64,000 bases of DNA from Alligator mississippiensis. Taxonomy: Eukaryota; Chordata; Crocodylia; Alligatoridae. The position numbers and the translations under genes are program-made. Positions 35,850-47,160 of this stretch are shown piece after piece. The notes beneath the pieces were generated by a model that was given only the letters and a program-made list of their open reading frames with translations, searched no databases and had not been told where the DNA came from. Location of the stretch: the NCBI RefSeq assembly GCF_030867095.1, contig NC_081824.1, positions 169,330,933-169,394,932 of the forward strand, written 5' to 3'. Numbering within the stretch: position 1 is the first letter of the stretch; each line of letters starts with the position of its first letter.

Positions 35850-36734
35850 TGTCACAGCCCAACATTGTGATTTTCTGTTTGTGTGTGCTTCGGCATCGCT
35901 AAATTATTTTTCCCGCTGAATTGCAGCTTCCTTGCACGATGGAGTTCTCTGCTGCAGAAGAGAACCCCGGTGCAACGGAGAATTTCCCGCCAACTTGTAG
36001 CTTTCTTTGCATGGTGCATTTCTTTTGCATCTCAGAAATGCACGGTGCAAAGGAGTTCCCACCATTTGTATGAGGATTCGTGCCACATTATTGGCCAATT
36101 CTAAATTATGCACATGTGGCAGCTAGCGATTGGCCTGCTAGCCATATAAAGAGCTTGGGTGGTTTCCGCCCAAGTTGGAGAGAGAGAAAAACTGGAGAGA
36201 GAAGGAGAAATTGGAGAACTCACCAGGAGGAAGATCTTCACGCTGTGTGAAGATCTCTAAGTGCTGCGGATCCTTACAGACCCAACGCATCTCTTAAGAA
36301 GGCAACAGAGGTCTAAACAGCCTCTGGCCTCTCCCCATCGCCGAGCGCAATCCTAGACGTATCCCTTTTCCTGTATACTAAATATTCGAACCCACGGAGC
36401 TTTAACAACTCCATGGGAGGGAACCAGACTGAACCCACGGAGCTTCAGCAACTCTAGGGGAAAGAAATTACCAAACCTGCGGAGCTTCACAACTCCGGGG
36501 CTAGAACGAATTTGTCGTAGTCCTCCAACGAGGATTTAAGCGGAGCTGCGCCTGGATGCTGACCAGCCTACACCACTACCACCACTGGTGTAAGTAAACA
36601 ATCTTTGAATCAACCACTAAGTGTCCTTGACTAATTCTAGTTCGCCCCCCGGTCTTCTCCGGCCCCGCGTGCCCGGGCTGCTGGCCACAGCCCGCATGAG
36701 CAAAGACAGGCCCAGCTCGCCCCCAGCCTGCACA
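35850..36734 (+). mobile_element. solo retroviral-type LTR in CR1-D
   Basis: An 885 bp segment starts TGTCACAGCCC and ends CCTGCACA. It has the TGT...ACA inverted ends of LTRs and is flanked by an exact 5 bp duplication TGGAC (35845-35849 and 36735-36739). It splits CR1-D, whose sequence continues across the gap. Parts visible: an upstream region; a TATA-like CATATAAAG near 36145; and a region of three imperfect 'acggagctt...caactc' repeats near 36390-36500. No internal coding region is attached, so it is a solo LTR left by recombination. The 5 bp duplication is found in several endogenous retrovirus classes. Orientation is inferred from the TATA-like box. Confidence 0.8.
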
Positions 36735-37159
36735 TGGACAAGCACCTAGCGGGGGTCGTCTGACCCAGAGCTCTTTCCTGCCCAGGGCAGGGGGTTGGAC
36801 TCCAAGGTAGTAGCTTGTAGCACAAAGAACAGAGGATGTTCCATCCAAATTAGTCTCTAGGCTGATGGCTTGTGCTCACTGCTACAAGATGGGAGCAGTG
36901 CCCCTCTCACCCGAGCAACAGTACTATTGCAGAGCTGCTAGCTCTACAACAGGCACCCTGCTCCCAAGTAGGCTCTGCTCTTCATACTATTGCAGGGCAG
37001 CCCACTCAACCATAGGCACTCATAGCCTGTGGCCCCTGGTGACCTATTCCCCTGCATCCAGCTCATCAAGGGCAGGGTTTCCCTCTACCTGGGCTGCTCT
37101 CTGCTGCTGTTTCTCCCTAAAAGTAACAGGGAGTCCCTGGTTCCCTGTTACAGAGGTCT

Positions 37160-37260
37160 AATCCCCTCAGGCAGAGACAGGCCTATAACCCAGGTCTTTC
37201 ATTACCTGGGTGACTGTTCTAGCCACTTGGCCAATATATAAAAGGTTGACACCACAGTCA
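37160..37260 (-). mobile_element. possible MIR-type SINE head
   Basis: 'acccaggtctttcattacctgggtgactgttctagccacttggcc' is the reverse complement of a tRNA-derived SINE head with A- and B-box-like segments, as in MIR. It is strongly diverged and short. Confidence 0.4.
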
Positions 37261-37559
37261 CCCTGTTCAGTTTTGTGTTTACCCACAAAAGAGGACTCAA
37301 CCCTCTGACTGCAGAGTGGATAGAGGTGTCTACTGTGTAACTCTGGATCAGGTACCTATGTTTTGGTGAGGAGCAGGAGTTTAGACGTACACCTCTGCAT
37401 AGTATTTCTTATTGGCTAGCTCAAGGCAAATCCCTGCTCACCATCTCAGCCCTTTGACTTATTGCTTAGAAATGCCTATGCCCCCATATTGAATGTCTAG
37501 GAAACCTAGGTGCATAAATTCCTTTGAATCACCTTCCTGGAGCCAGGAGGATATCTTGA

Positions 37560-37695
37560 CATCTTCACTGGAGGCAGCTAAAGGGCTTTGGCCTAAGTGA
37601 CCTGACAAAGGTTCCACAGGAAAGCTGGCAGAACCAGGGGCTTGGACCCAAAATCTCCTGAGTCCTGATTCAGTGCCTGATCCACAAAACAAACC
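37560..37695 (-). mobile_element. MIR-type SINE, diverged
   Basis: The plus strand reads 'ggcagaaccaggggcttggacc', 'tctcctgagtcctgattcagtgcctgatccac'. This is the reverse complement of the MIR core and tRNA-like head (usual form 'gcagagccaggaattgaacccaggtctcctgagtcccagtccagtgcc'). Identification is from recalled consensus; there is no coding capacity. Confidence 0.6.
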
Positions 37696-38160
37696 TTCCT
37701 CTCCATCTCCTGAACACTTGTGAACCTTTCCCCTGTGCTCACCAAGCTTTTACTTCACCAGCCAATATGCAGAGTAAATTGAACAGAACCTTGGTGGAAT
37801 GGGGGAAGCACCTTATTCTCATACATGCTTTTAAGGGGAGCATTAATGGCTTCCTACAAATCTGGGTGCCAATCTCCCAAGTAAACATAAAACATGAGCT
37901 TGCTCCAAATGGACATTTCTCATCATCACCATAGTAAAGATATAAATATTTGTTCCCAACACTGAACTCAACCAGGGAAACAGATGTAGTGCTTTTTGAA
38001 TTTACCTCTGTCTTAAGAGTATAGATGAGTTTTCCCCTTTCTAGTGGTGGTGAGCTCTGCTCTGTGCTGTAGTGTCTATTCAGGAGCAATGCATAGGTGC
38101 TGCAGCCTGAAGTTCCTTGCAGGCATTTGTTACTTACCATCCTCTAAATAGCATGTGCTG

Positions 38161-39597
38161 TGTGAGATGGGTCATGGAGCTGCACAAAAAACAAACACAA
38201 CTGTATATCTAGTGCAGCAGGCTCACCTTTCAGAGCTTGGGTTGAGTCCCAGGCTTGAGATCCTGCTGTTTTGATTGGTGGAGCCCATCCACCAATCAGG
38301 AGACAGCAGAAGAAATAAAGTCATGCCCCTTTCCTGAGGGGAGTGGGAGATGAGCTCTTCTGGACCTGATTGAAGACTGTAAACTGTCAGGTCCGGAAGA
38401 CTTCAGGGGCGGAGCCCTGGAGCCTATAAAAGGAGCTGTGCCCAGCACAAGGAGCAGAGGGACTTGAGAAGAGTGGAGCCAAGGAAAGGTGGGGATCTTT
38501 CCCTCAGCGGGCAATAGGCCCAAGGCTCCTGAAGCTGCAACTGGAGGAGCAGCCTTGGGAGTGGTGTGAGACTGCTCGGGTTGTTGACAGCACACAGGGA
38601 TGGTGTGTGGAGACCTGGTCCTGGGAGCAGTGTAAGACTGCTGGGGCCCCTCAGTGCACAGAGCCAAGGCTTTGGGAGACGCAAGCAGCGGCTCGAGCCT
38701 GCAACCCCGGCAGAGCCTTGGTGTCCACAGTGAGGTGGCTCAGGCCCCATCTCCCATCAAGTGGCTAGGTCCCACCGTGCACAGGGCAGCGCACAGACCC
38801 AAGCTTTGGGAGCCAGGGAGCAGTGGAGGCTGCTTGGGATAGCCACCCAGCATGAGGATGGACAGACGGAGCCTGAAGGACCTGGCCTGACCTAAAAGAG
38901 CCCTCGGTGCCAAAACCAGGGCACGGGGAAATAGTAGTGCTACAGCGTGAGGCTCAGCACCCAGAAGCCAGCAGCAGTGGTGGAGCAGCTGAGAGGAGCT
39001 GAGCCCTCAGTGCCCAGAGCGGGGCAGAGGGTGAGAAGGAGCCCAGTGGCATGGGAGAGGCCTGGAGAGGCACTCCAGCAGAGGAGACCCCATCAGCTGC
39101 GCCCTGACCTCCACCCCCTGGGGGAGCATGAGTCATTGGGCCTTTGGGTCCCACAGGGGAAAGACATTTGATCGGGCAAACCCAGAGAAGGAGCTGGGTG
39201 AGCATCCTCCCCACCCGCACCCCAGTCAAGGCCTAAGGGGAGGGGCCCCTGGTGCTTCCTGGACACCCCACCCCCAAGGGACCCCATTGGAAGGAGGACT
39301 ATCTCTTGCCATGGGTCAGGGACTATATTAAGGAATAGATGTTACTAAGATTGTTCATGTTTGCACCTTATATTTTGTAATTGAAATGTTGTGTTGTGAT
39401 GTTGTAAATAGTGTTATTTAGGATTTGATCTTGGTTATTGGTTAATGTTCACTGTATAAATATATGTATATGATCTTTAGTTTTATGTTTATGTATATTA
39501 TAACTCAATAAATTGTATATAGTTAAGAACTTTGGGGCTTGGGCTAACTCTATAGAGGAAAGAGGGATCTGCTAGATATTCTGACATCCCTCTCACA
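38161..39597 (+). mobile_element. probable solo LTR (retroviral-type)
   Basis: The ends TGTGAGATGGG (38161) and CATCCCTCTCACA (to 39597) are near-inverted repeats with TG...CA termini. The flanking 4-mers GCTG and GCAG differ at one base and may be a decayed target duplication. Parts in promoter order: an inverted CCAAT palindrome (ATTGGTGGAGCCCATCCACCAAT, about 38274-38296 with its spacer); a TATA box CTATAAAAGG near 38424; a long GC-rich leader; then an AT-rich segment with polyadenylation signal CAATAAA near 39505. No internal retroviral genes adjoin. The length (about 1.4 kb) is large but within LTR range. The edges are less secure than for the LTR at 35850. Confidence 0.5.
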
Positions 39598-42500
39598 GCA
39601 GCCCCTCCTGCCTACCCATCCCATCCTGTTGAGAATAGGGCACGCCCTTGGGTGTACCCAGGTTACACTAGGCAGCAAAAGAGCTAAGCTGTGCCTTTGA
39701 CCAAGCACTGAGGCTGGAAGCAGATGTGTCACGAAGTAAGGTTAGGCTGTGGGGAGAATGGGTGTTCGGAAGGACAAAAGGCATCACGTGAGTTAAGATC
39801 AGGTTGCTGTAGTAAAATACATGAAACCGCAGCCTACTGCTACTTAAAATAAATTTACCCTAACTTGTGTCTGTGTGCTTGTGCTGTGTGCAAACACAAA
39901 CGCACACACACACACTAAGCCAGGTAAGAACCAGGAAGAGATTTCTTCTATTCCCAGCCTCCTACCTCTGACTTGTGGGAGACCAATTGCAGGGGGCCCA
40001 AGCCCATTTGTAAGTGGCAGGAATTGAGAGGCTGGCAATCCTCCGGTCTTCTGCCATCCCCAGCTGTGTAATTCAGAATTGCAGGATGCCTCTATGGAGA
40101 GCAGTAAGTGTGAGAAACACTCTAACAAAGGAAGAAGGCGTGTAAGCACCCCTTACAAAGGCCTTGCTTCTGTAGTATCCTTCTCAACGCTCAGCTCCCT
40201 TGGCACTTCCCTGCCACCTGCTCCTTTTATTTCACAGGCATCCCAATATGGGCAGTGCACGGCCTTAGAAGCATGGGCAAGGATAAGTGCCTTATGCTCT
40301 CAGAGCAAGTGCCAGGTCCAGGACGTAGGCTTGCAGTTTTCCAAAAGTGCTACACTGTGATATTAGGGCACAGCACTGCTGTAATCTGCATTGGCTGGAT
40401 ACTGTAGGGCAGTGCTATGCACAGTGACATGCAACCAGCAGATATGATGCTGAAAACAATGTTTCCCTGAAAGGCTTACACAGCCAGTGAATGCTGTGAG
40501 CTCCCTGAAGCAGGAATCCCAAATTTATATCATGCAGCATATGCTAGGTTCCTGTTTACTCTGCATACTCATGGGATTTGCTGGACTAAGGAGCTCAAAT
40601 ATTAAGGCTCCCTCCTTTTTTCCTCTCCATTCAGGTTCTTATACCATGCCCATCACCATGGCATCCAAGAGCCCTTCAAGTCAGCATGGATCTCTCCCAG
40701 CTCCACTTCCTCTTTCTGTTTGCAGCCTACATTGTGTCACATGACAGTTATCCTCACGCATATCAGACCTTAAAGTCAATGGCATGGTACCTGCAATCAC
40801 ATGGCCCTGACGACATTCCTGCCAGCACCTAGAGGCAGAGCAAGGGGCCCTCAAATAATTCCCACGTCCCTTCCTGTACTGCACTTCCCCTGCTCTACTG
40901 TACTTCCCCTGATATATACATAAAACATCAGAAGAGCAACAATGAATTATAATGTTTTCTCATTCTTCCTGCATGCCCTGGACATCTGCCATACTAGGCT
41001 CATCACATTATGGTGGAGGAGACCATGCAGGCTGTAACTAAGATATTTGGTACTGATGAAGTCAAAGACTTGTAGTAGAAAACTATGTAGTCTGCTGCAC
41101 TGGAAAAATGACTGGCACTGTTTCATGTTGTAATGGTGATGTTGAAGAAATGGGTGAAATGAGACTGATTTTTTTGCAAAACTTCCACTTCTGACAAAAT
41201 CCTGCAATTGTAATGATCTTGATTTTTTTTAACTTTTGTTTTGGAGAACAAAGCCAGTCTTAGATCTCATCTCTTTTCACATTTGGAAAAGTTGACTACA
41301 TAACCTGTGACATGATCAGTACTAATACAGAAATTCATGTTTATGACTTGCATGAAATTGCACTTAAATTCACATGGATGTAAGCCAGACTCTTTGTCTG
41401 GCACAGCTCAGCTTGGTTTCTGGAAATGTGACAGGGCTCTACTGATTTACATCTGCTGAGGATCTGGCCAAGTGTTTGAAAAGCACTTGGTAGTGCAATT
41501 GTTGCTTCAATACACAAATGCTTGCTCATGTGCTTCATCCCACTGAGTTCAATGAGATGATGTCTGTGGGGAAGTACATTCTAACTTGAGAAAAAATTGC
41601 ACAATCAAGCTCCTGTGAAGAACCCCAGTCACGATTCTGCTTTTAAACCTTTCTTTGGAAAAATCACTGATGCTCCATTTTGAGCAAATCGAGTTCAAAT
41701 TCTCTTGACTTAATAGGATTTAAGATTTGACTCAAATATCTTCTGGAATAAGGGCATTTCCTCAAGTGGGGTCTTAAAACCAGCTTTGTTTCCATACAAT
41801 CTGATGACTGTTCTGTAATTTTCTTTCATAGTTTTTAAATTGAAATTCCAGCCCTAGTGTCTATGAAATTTATTATTTTAATCACAAATTAATAGGTGCT
41901 GGCATATAACATAGCTCCTTGGAGGCTCCTCCATCCCATCTTGATAATGCATCTTCAAATACTGTCAAGTGATAAGCCAGACACAGAATAAAGCTCTGCT
42001 GACTGAGGTTCAGAAGCAAGCAAGAACTTTTCTCTTGACTCCAGGTAGTCTAGGAAAGGAGACTCAATGGACTCAGTTGACAGTGGTAACACTGTTTTTC
42101 AAGAACCCCTCCACAAAGGATTTAAGACCCAATATGGGCCTCACTAAAGTTACAGGGAGTATTTAAAATGACCTCAGGGAGTTTGATCAAAGAGTCCAAA
42201 TGCTATGTACATGCCCTGGCTTTTCATGGAATGCCTGTGCCCGCTTCTTTCCACCCCTCGGTTAAAGACACTAACTCCTGATGTCCCTTTAGTATTATGC
42301 TGTGAGGCTGAGAGCACTCTCCTGGACACCTTTCCATGGTAGACCTGACATTCTCAAGGATGCAGAGGTCACCCAGTCACTGTGAAAGGATGCAGAGGGC
42401 ACCCAATCACTCCACACGCAGTCTGGAGCAGATTACCATACATCAAGGACCAAGAAAAGGTAGAGGTGCCATGTGGCAACTGTCTGAACAGACATCAGTG

Positions 42501-42774
42501 TCTTCACTGCCATATCTTCCATTGTTTAAACCCTGCTCTGAATCTTCACTATTGCATATGGAGGCTGGTTTATATTTGGGGGTTCTGCCACTCCAGATGT
42601 TCTTCAGTGGAGACAACATCCTCAAATTTCTCCAGACCGCAGTAGGACCCCATTGGTGCTTATCTGCTTTTGCTCATTTTTCAGCTGCCTCCTGTCCTGG
42701 CCAAAACATCTGTGGTAGCTCTTCTTTGCTGCTGGCTGCTATTAAAGGTTAACAGCAGGTGCTCCAAAGTTTTG
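39598..42774. other. unique-looking sequence, no gene recognised
   Basis: No exon or RNA gene is supported; frames stay near or below 138 codons. A (CA) run lies near 39901-39916. At 41846-41872 'gaaattccagccctagtgtctatgaaa' matches the last bases of a CR1 3' end, too short to be sure. A two-copy tandem repeat is at 42356-42413. Confidence 0.45.
42356..42413. repeat. two-copy tandem repeat, 30 bp period
   Basis: AAGGATGCAGAGGTCACCCA is followed 30 bases later by AAGGATGCAGAGGGCACCCA, and the following TCACT is also shared. It is a local duplication. Confidence 0.85.
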
Positions 42775-43867
42775 TTCTAGGCTCCATGCTGTTTAATGAC
42801 CTGGAAAGGGAGGCGCACAGAGAGGTCACAACATCTGTAGATGACACAAAGTTATTTATATTAGTCGGGATCAAATAGGACTGTGAGGAAGTTCAGAGGG
42901 ATCTAACTGAGCTAGGTGAATGGACAGCACAAAAGCAGGTGAAATTCAGTGATGATAAACACAAACACACAGTGGAGCAAAAAGTCTTCCATTACTCATG
43001 TGCTTTACAAGGTTCTAAATTAACTGTAGCAGCTCAGGAAATGGACCTGGGCGTCATTGTTGCCAGCTCAATGAAAACCTCTTCTCAGTGGGCAGCTGCT
43101 ATCAAAAAAGTAAACAGGATGTTGGGATGAGCAAAGAACAAGAGGTTGGAATAATAATAGGCTGGTCTTCTATAAATCAATCGCACAGCCTTGTGTAGAA
43201 TACTGTGTGCAGAGCTGGACGCTGCAGCTCATCAGGGCACTGCAGCACTAAACTGGGCTCAGGAGAGGACCCTGAGAATCCTGGCAGGACTTGGGAATCC
43301 TTTTGTATGAAGAGCAATTGAAGAGCTTTGGGGATTGCTTACCTTGGGAGACAGATCACAGGGGACACAATAAGCATATATGAAACCATGAGTGCTGCAC
43401 AGAAGACGGAGTTAGAGTTTCTCTCTTCCCTGTCTCCTGGAAGCAGAGCAAGGGGGATGGGCAATTGAAGTACAAGATAGGAAATTCAAAAGCAATTAAA
43501 GGAAATACTTTTTCACCCACTCAAAGAGGGAGTTCATTACTACAGGAAATCATTTAGTGCATGAATTTAGCAAGATTCAGAAGAGGATTGGATGCATACA
43601 TGGATATCAGCAACCTGCAGAATCATCACAAATCATAACAGCATGCTTTGGAGGGGATATAAGATCTTTTCAGGGCTTAGACCAGTCTCAAACTCAGAGT
43701 GATCAGGATGAGGCCCAGTGGGGGTGGGGAAGGGAAGATTACCCCTCAGCTGCCTGCTGCAAGCTTCCTATAGCTTTCAGGCACCTCGTACTGGCCACTG
43801 TCAAAGACAGGACACTAGACTCTACAGACCATGGGTCTGAGCCAGTGTAGCCATTTCTATGTTCCTT
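42775..43867 (+). mobile_element. old L3-like LINE (CR1 clade), 5'-truncated and decayed
   Basis: The plus strand carries a degraded ORF2 palm and C-terminus. 'MLFNDLEREA' is followed by a FADD-like 'SVDDTKLF', then LTELGEWTAQKQVKFSDDKH, then GSKLTVAAQEMDLGVIVASSMKTSSQWAAAIKKVNRMLG (43016-43130), all in the order found in L3/CR1 reverse transcriptases. It ends in the L3-type tail 'ctggccactgtcaaagacaggacactagactctacagacc...gagccagtgtagccatttctatgttcc' (43791-43865). Multiple stops and shifts show great age. L3 versus another old CR1-clade family is not settled by eye. Confidence 0.75.
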
Positions 43868-44899
43868 TGCTACCAGAAAATGCTCCCTTTTGAGAGACTG
43901 ATTGAACGCATCGGGAACAGAACATGGAACTGAGTGACTGAGGGGCAGGAAGGGAAGGTACAATGGTAGAACAAGGGAGAACTTCCTCTGTATTGCTTGG
44001 GCCTTAGTTCTCAGCTTCCCTGAGGTCCAGATGGTCACTTCCTCTGTTGTTATGTGTGTCTGATTTTAATCTGGATGTCTGTTTATCCTTTTTTTTCTTT
44101 GGTGCTCTGAACACAGTCATGTGCTGCAGTTAATATATATTCCTAAAACTTCTACATTCGATTGCCTGAAGTGGTTAGGAATTAATAAGAGACCTAGAGC
44201 ACTCAAAGTCTATTACTGCTTCCCTGAAGCTATGAAGTGTAGAGTGACTTGGCCTAACATAGCAAGAAAGTATAGAGCAACCTGGATTGTCAGAGGATTA
44301 CAAGATGGACCAATGCATTAGATGATTGTAGGGCGTCTTGGAACAGTTGAGGATTGCTGCCTGCACCAGGATGGCTAATGGTAGTAGGATAAGCTGACCT
44401 GGTGCAGTTGAGGAATATTGCCAACTCCCTTCTCTCTGGGGACTATCATACTGGTGACAAACAACATTTTGTTTTAGTAGACAGTGTGTCTCAGGAAATT
44501 CTTTTATTTGTAGCTTTGTCCTAGCTATTGATCAGTAGCTCAAAAAGCTGCCCCACAACCAAAGAGGAAAACACTGCCGAATGCACAACTCATATTTTTA
44601 AGCTTCTGGTAATTATTTTTTAAGAGAAAATAGATGTAAAAATAGATTTTTATCTTCAGTGTCTCAGTATGGGACTTTTTCATACCTTCAGAATAATTCA
44701 AACTGCATGGCGCAAAGTTTCTAATCCAAAAAAGCACCAGCCCATTGAGACAGGACAGCCTAAAAAGACAGTAGTGCAAGCCTGAAGTCCAACAATGCTT
44801 CAATATTGAGATCCTATATGAGTGAGGGGATTAACAATTCCAGCTTGTCAAGATGGCAGTACCATGTCATAGCCTGGCCTTTGCTGCAGGCTGTTAATG

Positions 44900-45003
44900 C
44901 AGGTTGTTGCGATAGTATAGGTGGGGATGGTCCTGTTTTGAGTAGGGCATTGAACTACATGACTTCCCTTTCAACCCTAATTTTCTATGAGTCTATGATT
45001 CAT
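44900..45003 (+). mobile_element. CR1 LINE 3' end fragment
   Basis: 'gagtagggcattgaactacatgac' followed by 'ccctttcaaccctaattttctatgagtctatgattc' is a CR1 3' untranslated end with its terminal repeat (usual form 'gcagggcattggactagatgacc...ccaaccctaatattctatgattctatg'). Only the last hundred bases remain. Confidence 0.65.
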
Positions 45004-45059
45004 GAGCATCTCCCCCTGAGATCTCCGTACTTCTGCTATTGAGCTGTCTAGTGTAGGTA

Positions 45060-45240
45060 CTTGTATGCCTGTCGTTGCTGTATTTATCCTCACAACACCC
45101 CAGCAAGGTAGAGAATTGTATGACTCCCATGTTAAAGCTGGACAGCAGTAGCTCATGCAAGATTATAGAGGACATCTGTGGCAGAGCAGAGAAAGGAATC
45201 CTTCTGTGACACCCTAAATACTAGTCCACCCATCCTTTCA
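45060..45240 (-). mobile_element. MIR-type SINE, diverged
   Basis: The plus strand reads 'tatcctcacaacaccccagcaaggtagagaattgtatgactcccatgttaaagctggacagc', then 'gacatctgtggcagagcagagaaaggaatcc' and 'actagtccacccatcc'. In order this is the reverse complement of the MIR tail, core and head. Confidence 0.6.
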
Positions 45241-45657
45241 CATCATTTGTTACACAGGCTATGGTGAGTTATGTGAAACCTGGACAACTTTCCACATGGT
45301 CTCCCTGCATCCTGCTTTAGGGCTAAATTCTGACATGCACATTGCATATTACCTTATCCTAAAGTAGTGCCATTGATTTTAATGGTAAAACTGATGGAGA
45401 GAGGCATTTGTTAGGAGAATCTACCCCTTAATAGATCAAATCTTCACCAGGTTACAGCTTAAACTGCAATAAAAGCACAACCTTGTTTTTTTTCCTAGAG
45501 ATGATTTTGAGCAAGTACAAATTTATACTCATTCTTCAAAATTAAGACATACATATATTATTATAGAAAGTAGGGATGAAATTCACCCCTGTTCAACAGT
45601 GTAAGATCCACCACTTCATTCCCACATAGGCTGTTAGGTACAAGGCTTTATGCACAA

Positions 45658-45979
45658 AGGGTGTCTTTACATATGCTTGGGGGGGAGGTGCTTTAATTAG
45701 AGAGACTCTCAGGAGATGCTCTAATTAAAGTGTCCACGGCGTCTCATGTACGCAGCATCTCATACTTCAAAATGGTGGTGGAGCACTTTAACTAAAGCTC
45801 GTTCAATGAGCTTCAGTTAAAGCACCCCTGCCACTATTTCGAAGTGCAGGGACGCAGAATGCACGTGATGCTGAGGCTGCTGGAGCATGCAAATTAGTAC
45901 ACTCCAGCAGACTCAAGTCTGCTCTGACACACTCTGATTAGAGCGCATCAGAGCAGGTGTTGGACACGTGGATAGGTGC
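45658..45979. mobile_element. MITE-like element made of four hairpins
   Basis: Four inverted repeats follow each other: 45691-45702 with 45719-45730 (perfect 12 bp, CTTTAATTAGAG); 45783-45800 with 45808-45825 (15 of 18); 45877-45885 with 45902-45910 (perfect 9, CTGCTGGAG); 45919-45927 with 45949-45957 (perfect 9, CTGCTCTGA). The outer ends (GGTGTCTTTACATATGC on the left; GGCACCTATCCACGTGT reading in from the right) look like decayed forms of the 'ggtgtgtctacacgtgc' termini of sauropsid MITEs. Nothing is coded. Family and exact ends are inferred. Confidence 0.55.
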
Positions 45980-46699
45980 CTAAGGAGAATATTGTGCTCT
46001 GAAACCTCAATATACTTAATGCCCTGGATGCAAATGAACCTTGTGAATTAAAACTATGGCAATATGGTGACAACGAAATTTTTAAGCGATCAGCTGTCCA
46101 TTATCTAAAACATTTTCTCAGGACGCTTCTGCTTTTTCCAAGATTTCCTATGCTTCTTTCCAAAACGAGATGATCTTTTTGGGAAACAAAAAAAGGACAA
46201 AACTCAAAGCAGGCCCATATCCAGCCGTAAGATCCTTTGCATGAGGAAGGAGTATGACTTCCAAGTATTGCCTATTCCAGTCATACACATGGCAGGACAT
46301 GTACATGAGTTCTGGTAAACGCAAATTACCTCAGTGAATCACTGCATAGGGCCTAAGGCTACCAGCGGTTCAGTCACATCCTATTGTTTCAATAGACATC
46401 CAGGAAAAGAACAAATGTCATGGAAGTTACAGAAGTACAATAAATTAATTCAGTGCAGATCTTTTAAAATTAACAAAACATACCCTAGAACTCCTCTTCA
46501 TTCACAATGTTAGTTGACCTTTCAAATGCATACCAAAAGGAGACTCCCTTTTCAAAATGTTAACTTGTTGATCTGCACTCAGCTACATGTTGTATATCAT
46601 GTGCTTCTAAGAGGAAGAATTATCTACATATGTGGGCCCCGTCAACATTGAACAGAAAGCCTCTCCGCTATATGCATATTGATCCTCCTAGTACTCCAG

Positions 46700-46870
46700 T
46701 GTGGTATCATTGTTCTCCTGTTACAGAAGTGTAACAAGAGCTTCAGGAAAGCATATGGCTTTCTTAGAGCCACACAGGAAGTCGCAGAGCCAGGACTATA
46801 GGAGGTGAATCCAGCTGTCCTAAGTCACCATCCAGTGCTTTCATCACCTTGACCATCCTACCTGAAATGC
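46700..46870 (-). mobile_element. MIR-type SINE, diverged
   Basis: The plus strand reads 'gtggtatcattgttctcctgttacagaagtgtaacaagagcttcagg', then 'gagccacacaggaagtcgcagagccaggac' and 'ccatccagtgctttcatcaccttgaccatcc'. This is the reverse complement of the MIR core and head. Confidence 0.6.
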
Positions 46871-47047
46871 AATAACCTCTACACTGTAGGAGAGCTATCA
46901 CATGGTCTACATAGTTCTCCTTTCGGCTACAAAATGAGCTGTACCTCATATTTAGTGTTGGGATTTAGAATGAGGATGCTCCCAATCTGAATGGCCTATG
47001 ATTGTAATGGGAAAGGGGCTTTTCAGAAAAGTAGCAGCAATCTTTTC

Positions 47048-47160
47048 TCATAGAGTCATGGATCTGAAAGCTACAAGGGCCATTATGATCATCTAGCCAG
47101 CCTCCTGCATAGTACAGGCAGGTCAAAGGATTTTTTAGCTTGAGGTAGTAGCTAAATTAA
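47048..47160 (-). mobile_element. CR1 LINE 3' end fragment
   Basis: 'tcatagagtcatggatctgaaagctacaagggccattatgatcatctagccagcctcctgcatagtacaggc' is the reverse complement of a CR1 3' end ('tcatagaatcatagatctgaa...ccattatgatcatctagtctgacctcctgtataacacaggc'). Only the untranslated tail remains. Confidence 0.65.

Larger units (their letters stand above)
32206..36804 (+). mobile_element. CR1 LINE 3' portion, host of hAT and LTR insertions (CR1-D)
   Basis: Plus-strand pieces are 32206-32294 (NKTNRTLSCISRCMTNRSREV), 35407-35849 ([22 protein letters not shown] to [18 protein letters not shown] and onward) and 36735-36804 ('aagcacctagcgggggtc...gcagggggttggactcc'). Each gap is an insertion with an exact target duplication, so the pieces are one element. 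The subfamily resembles CR1-G. It has stops and shifts. The 3' end is cut near 36804 without the terminal repeat. Its left edge meets the 5' remnant of CR1-A head to head. Confidence 0.85.
36805..38160. other. mixed sequence with SINE debris, no gene recognised
   Basis: No exon is supported; the largest frames are 133 codons (37739-38140, minus) and 98 codons. Two stretches resemble MIR-type SINEs on the minus strand and are listed separately (37160-37260 and 37560-37695). The rest looks unique. Confidence 0.45.
43868..45657. other. mixed sequence, no gene recognised
   Basis: No exon is supported. The interval holds a CR1 3' tail (44900-45003) and a MIR-like fragment (45060-45240), both listed separately. 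A/T-rich tracts occur at 44090-44100 and 44610-44660. Confidence 0.45.

Noticed and set aside
38296-38750. 123- and 108-codon minus-strand frames
   Set aside because: They lie antisense in the GC-rich leader of a probable LTR and have no recognisable domain.
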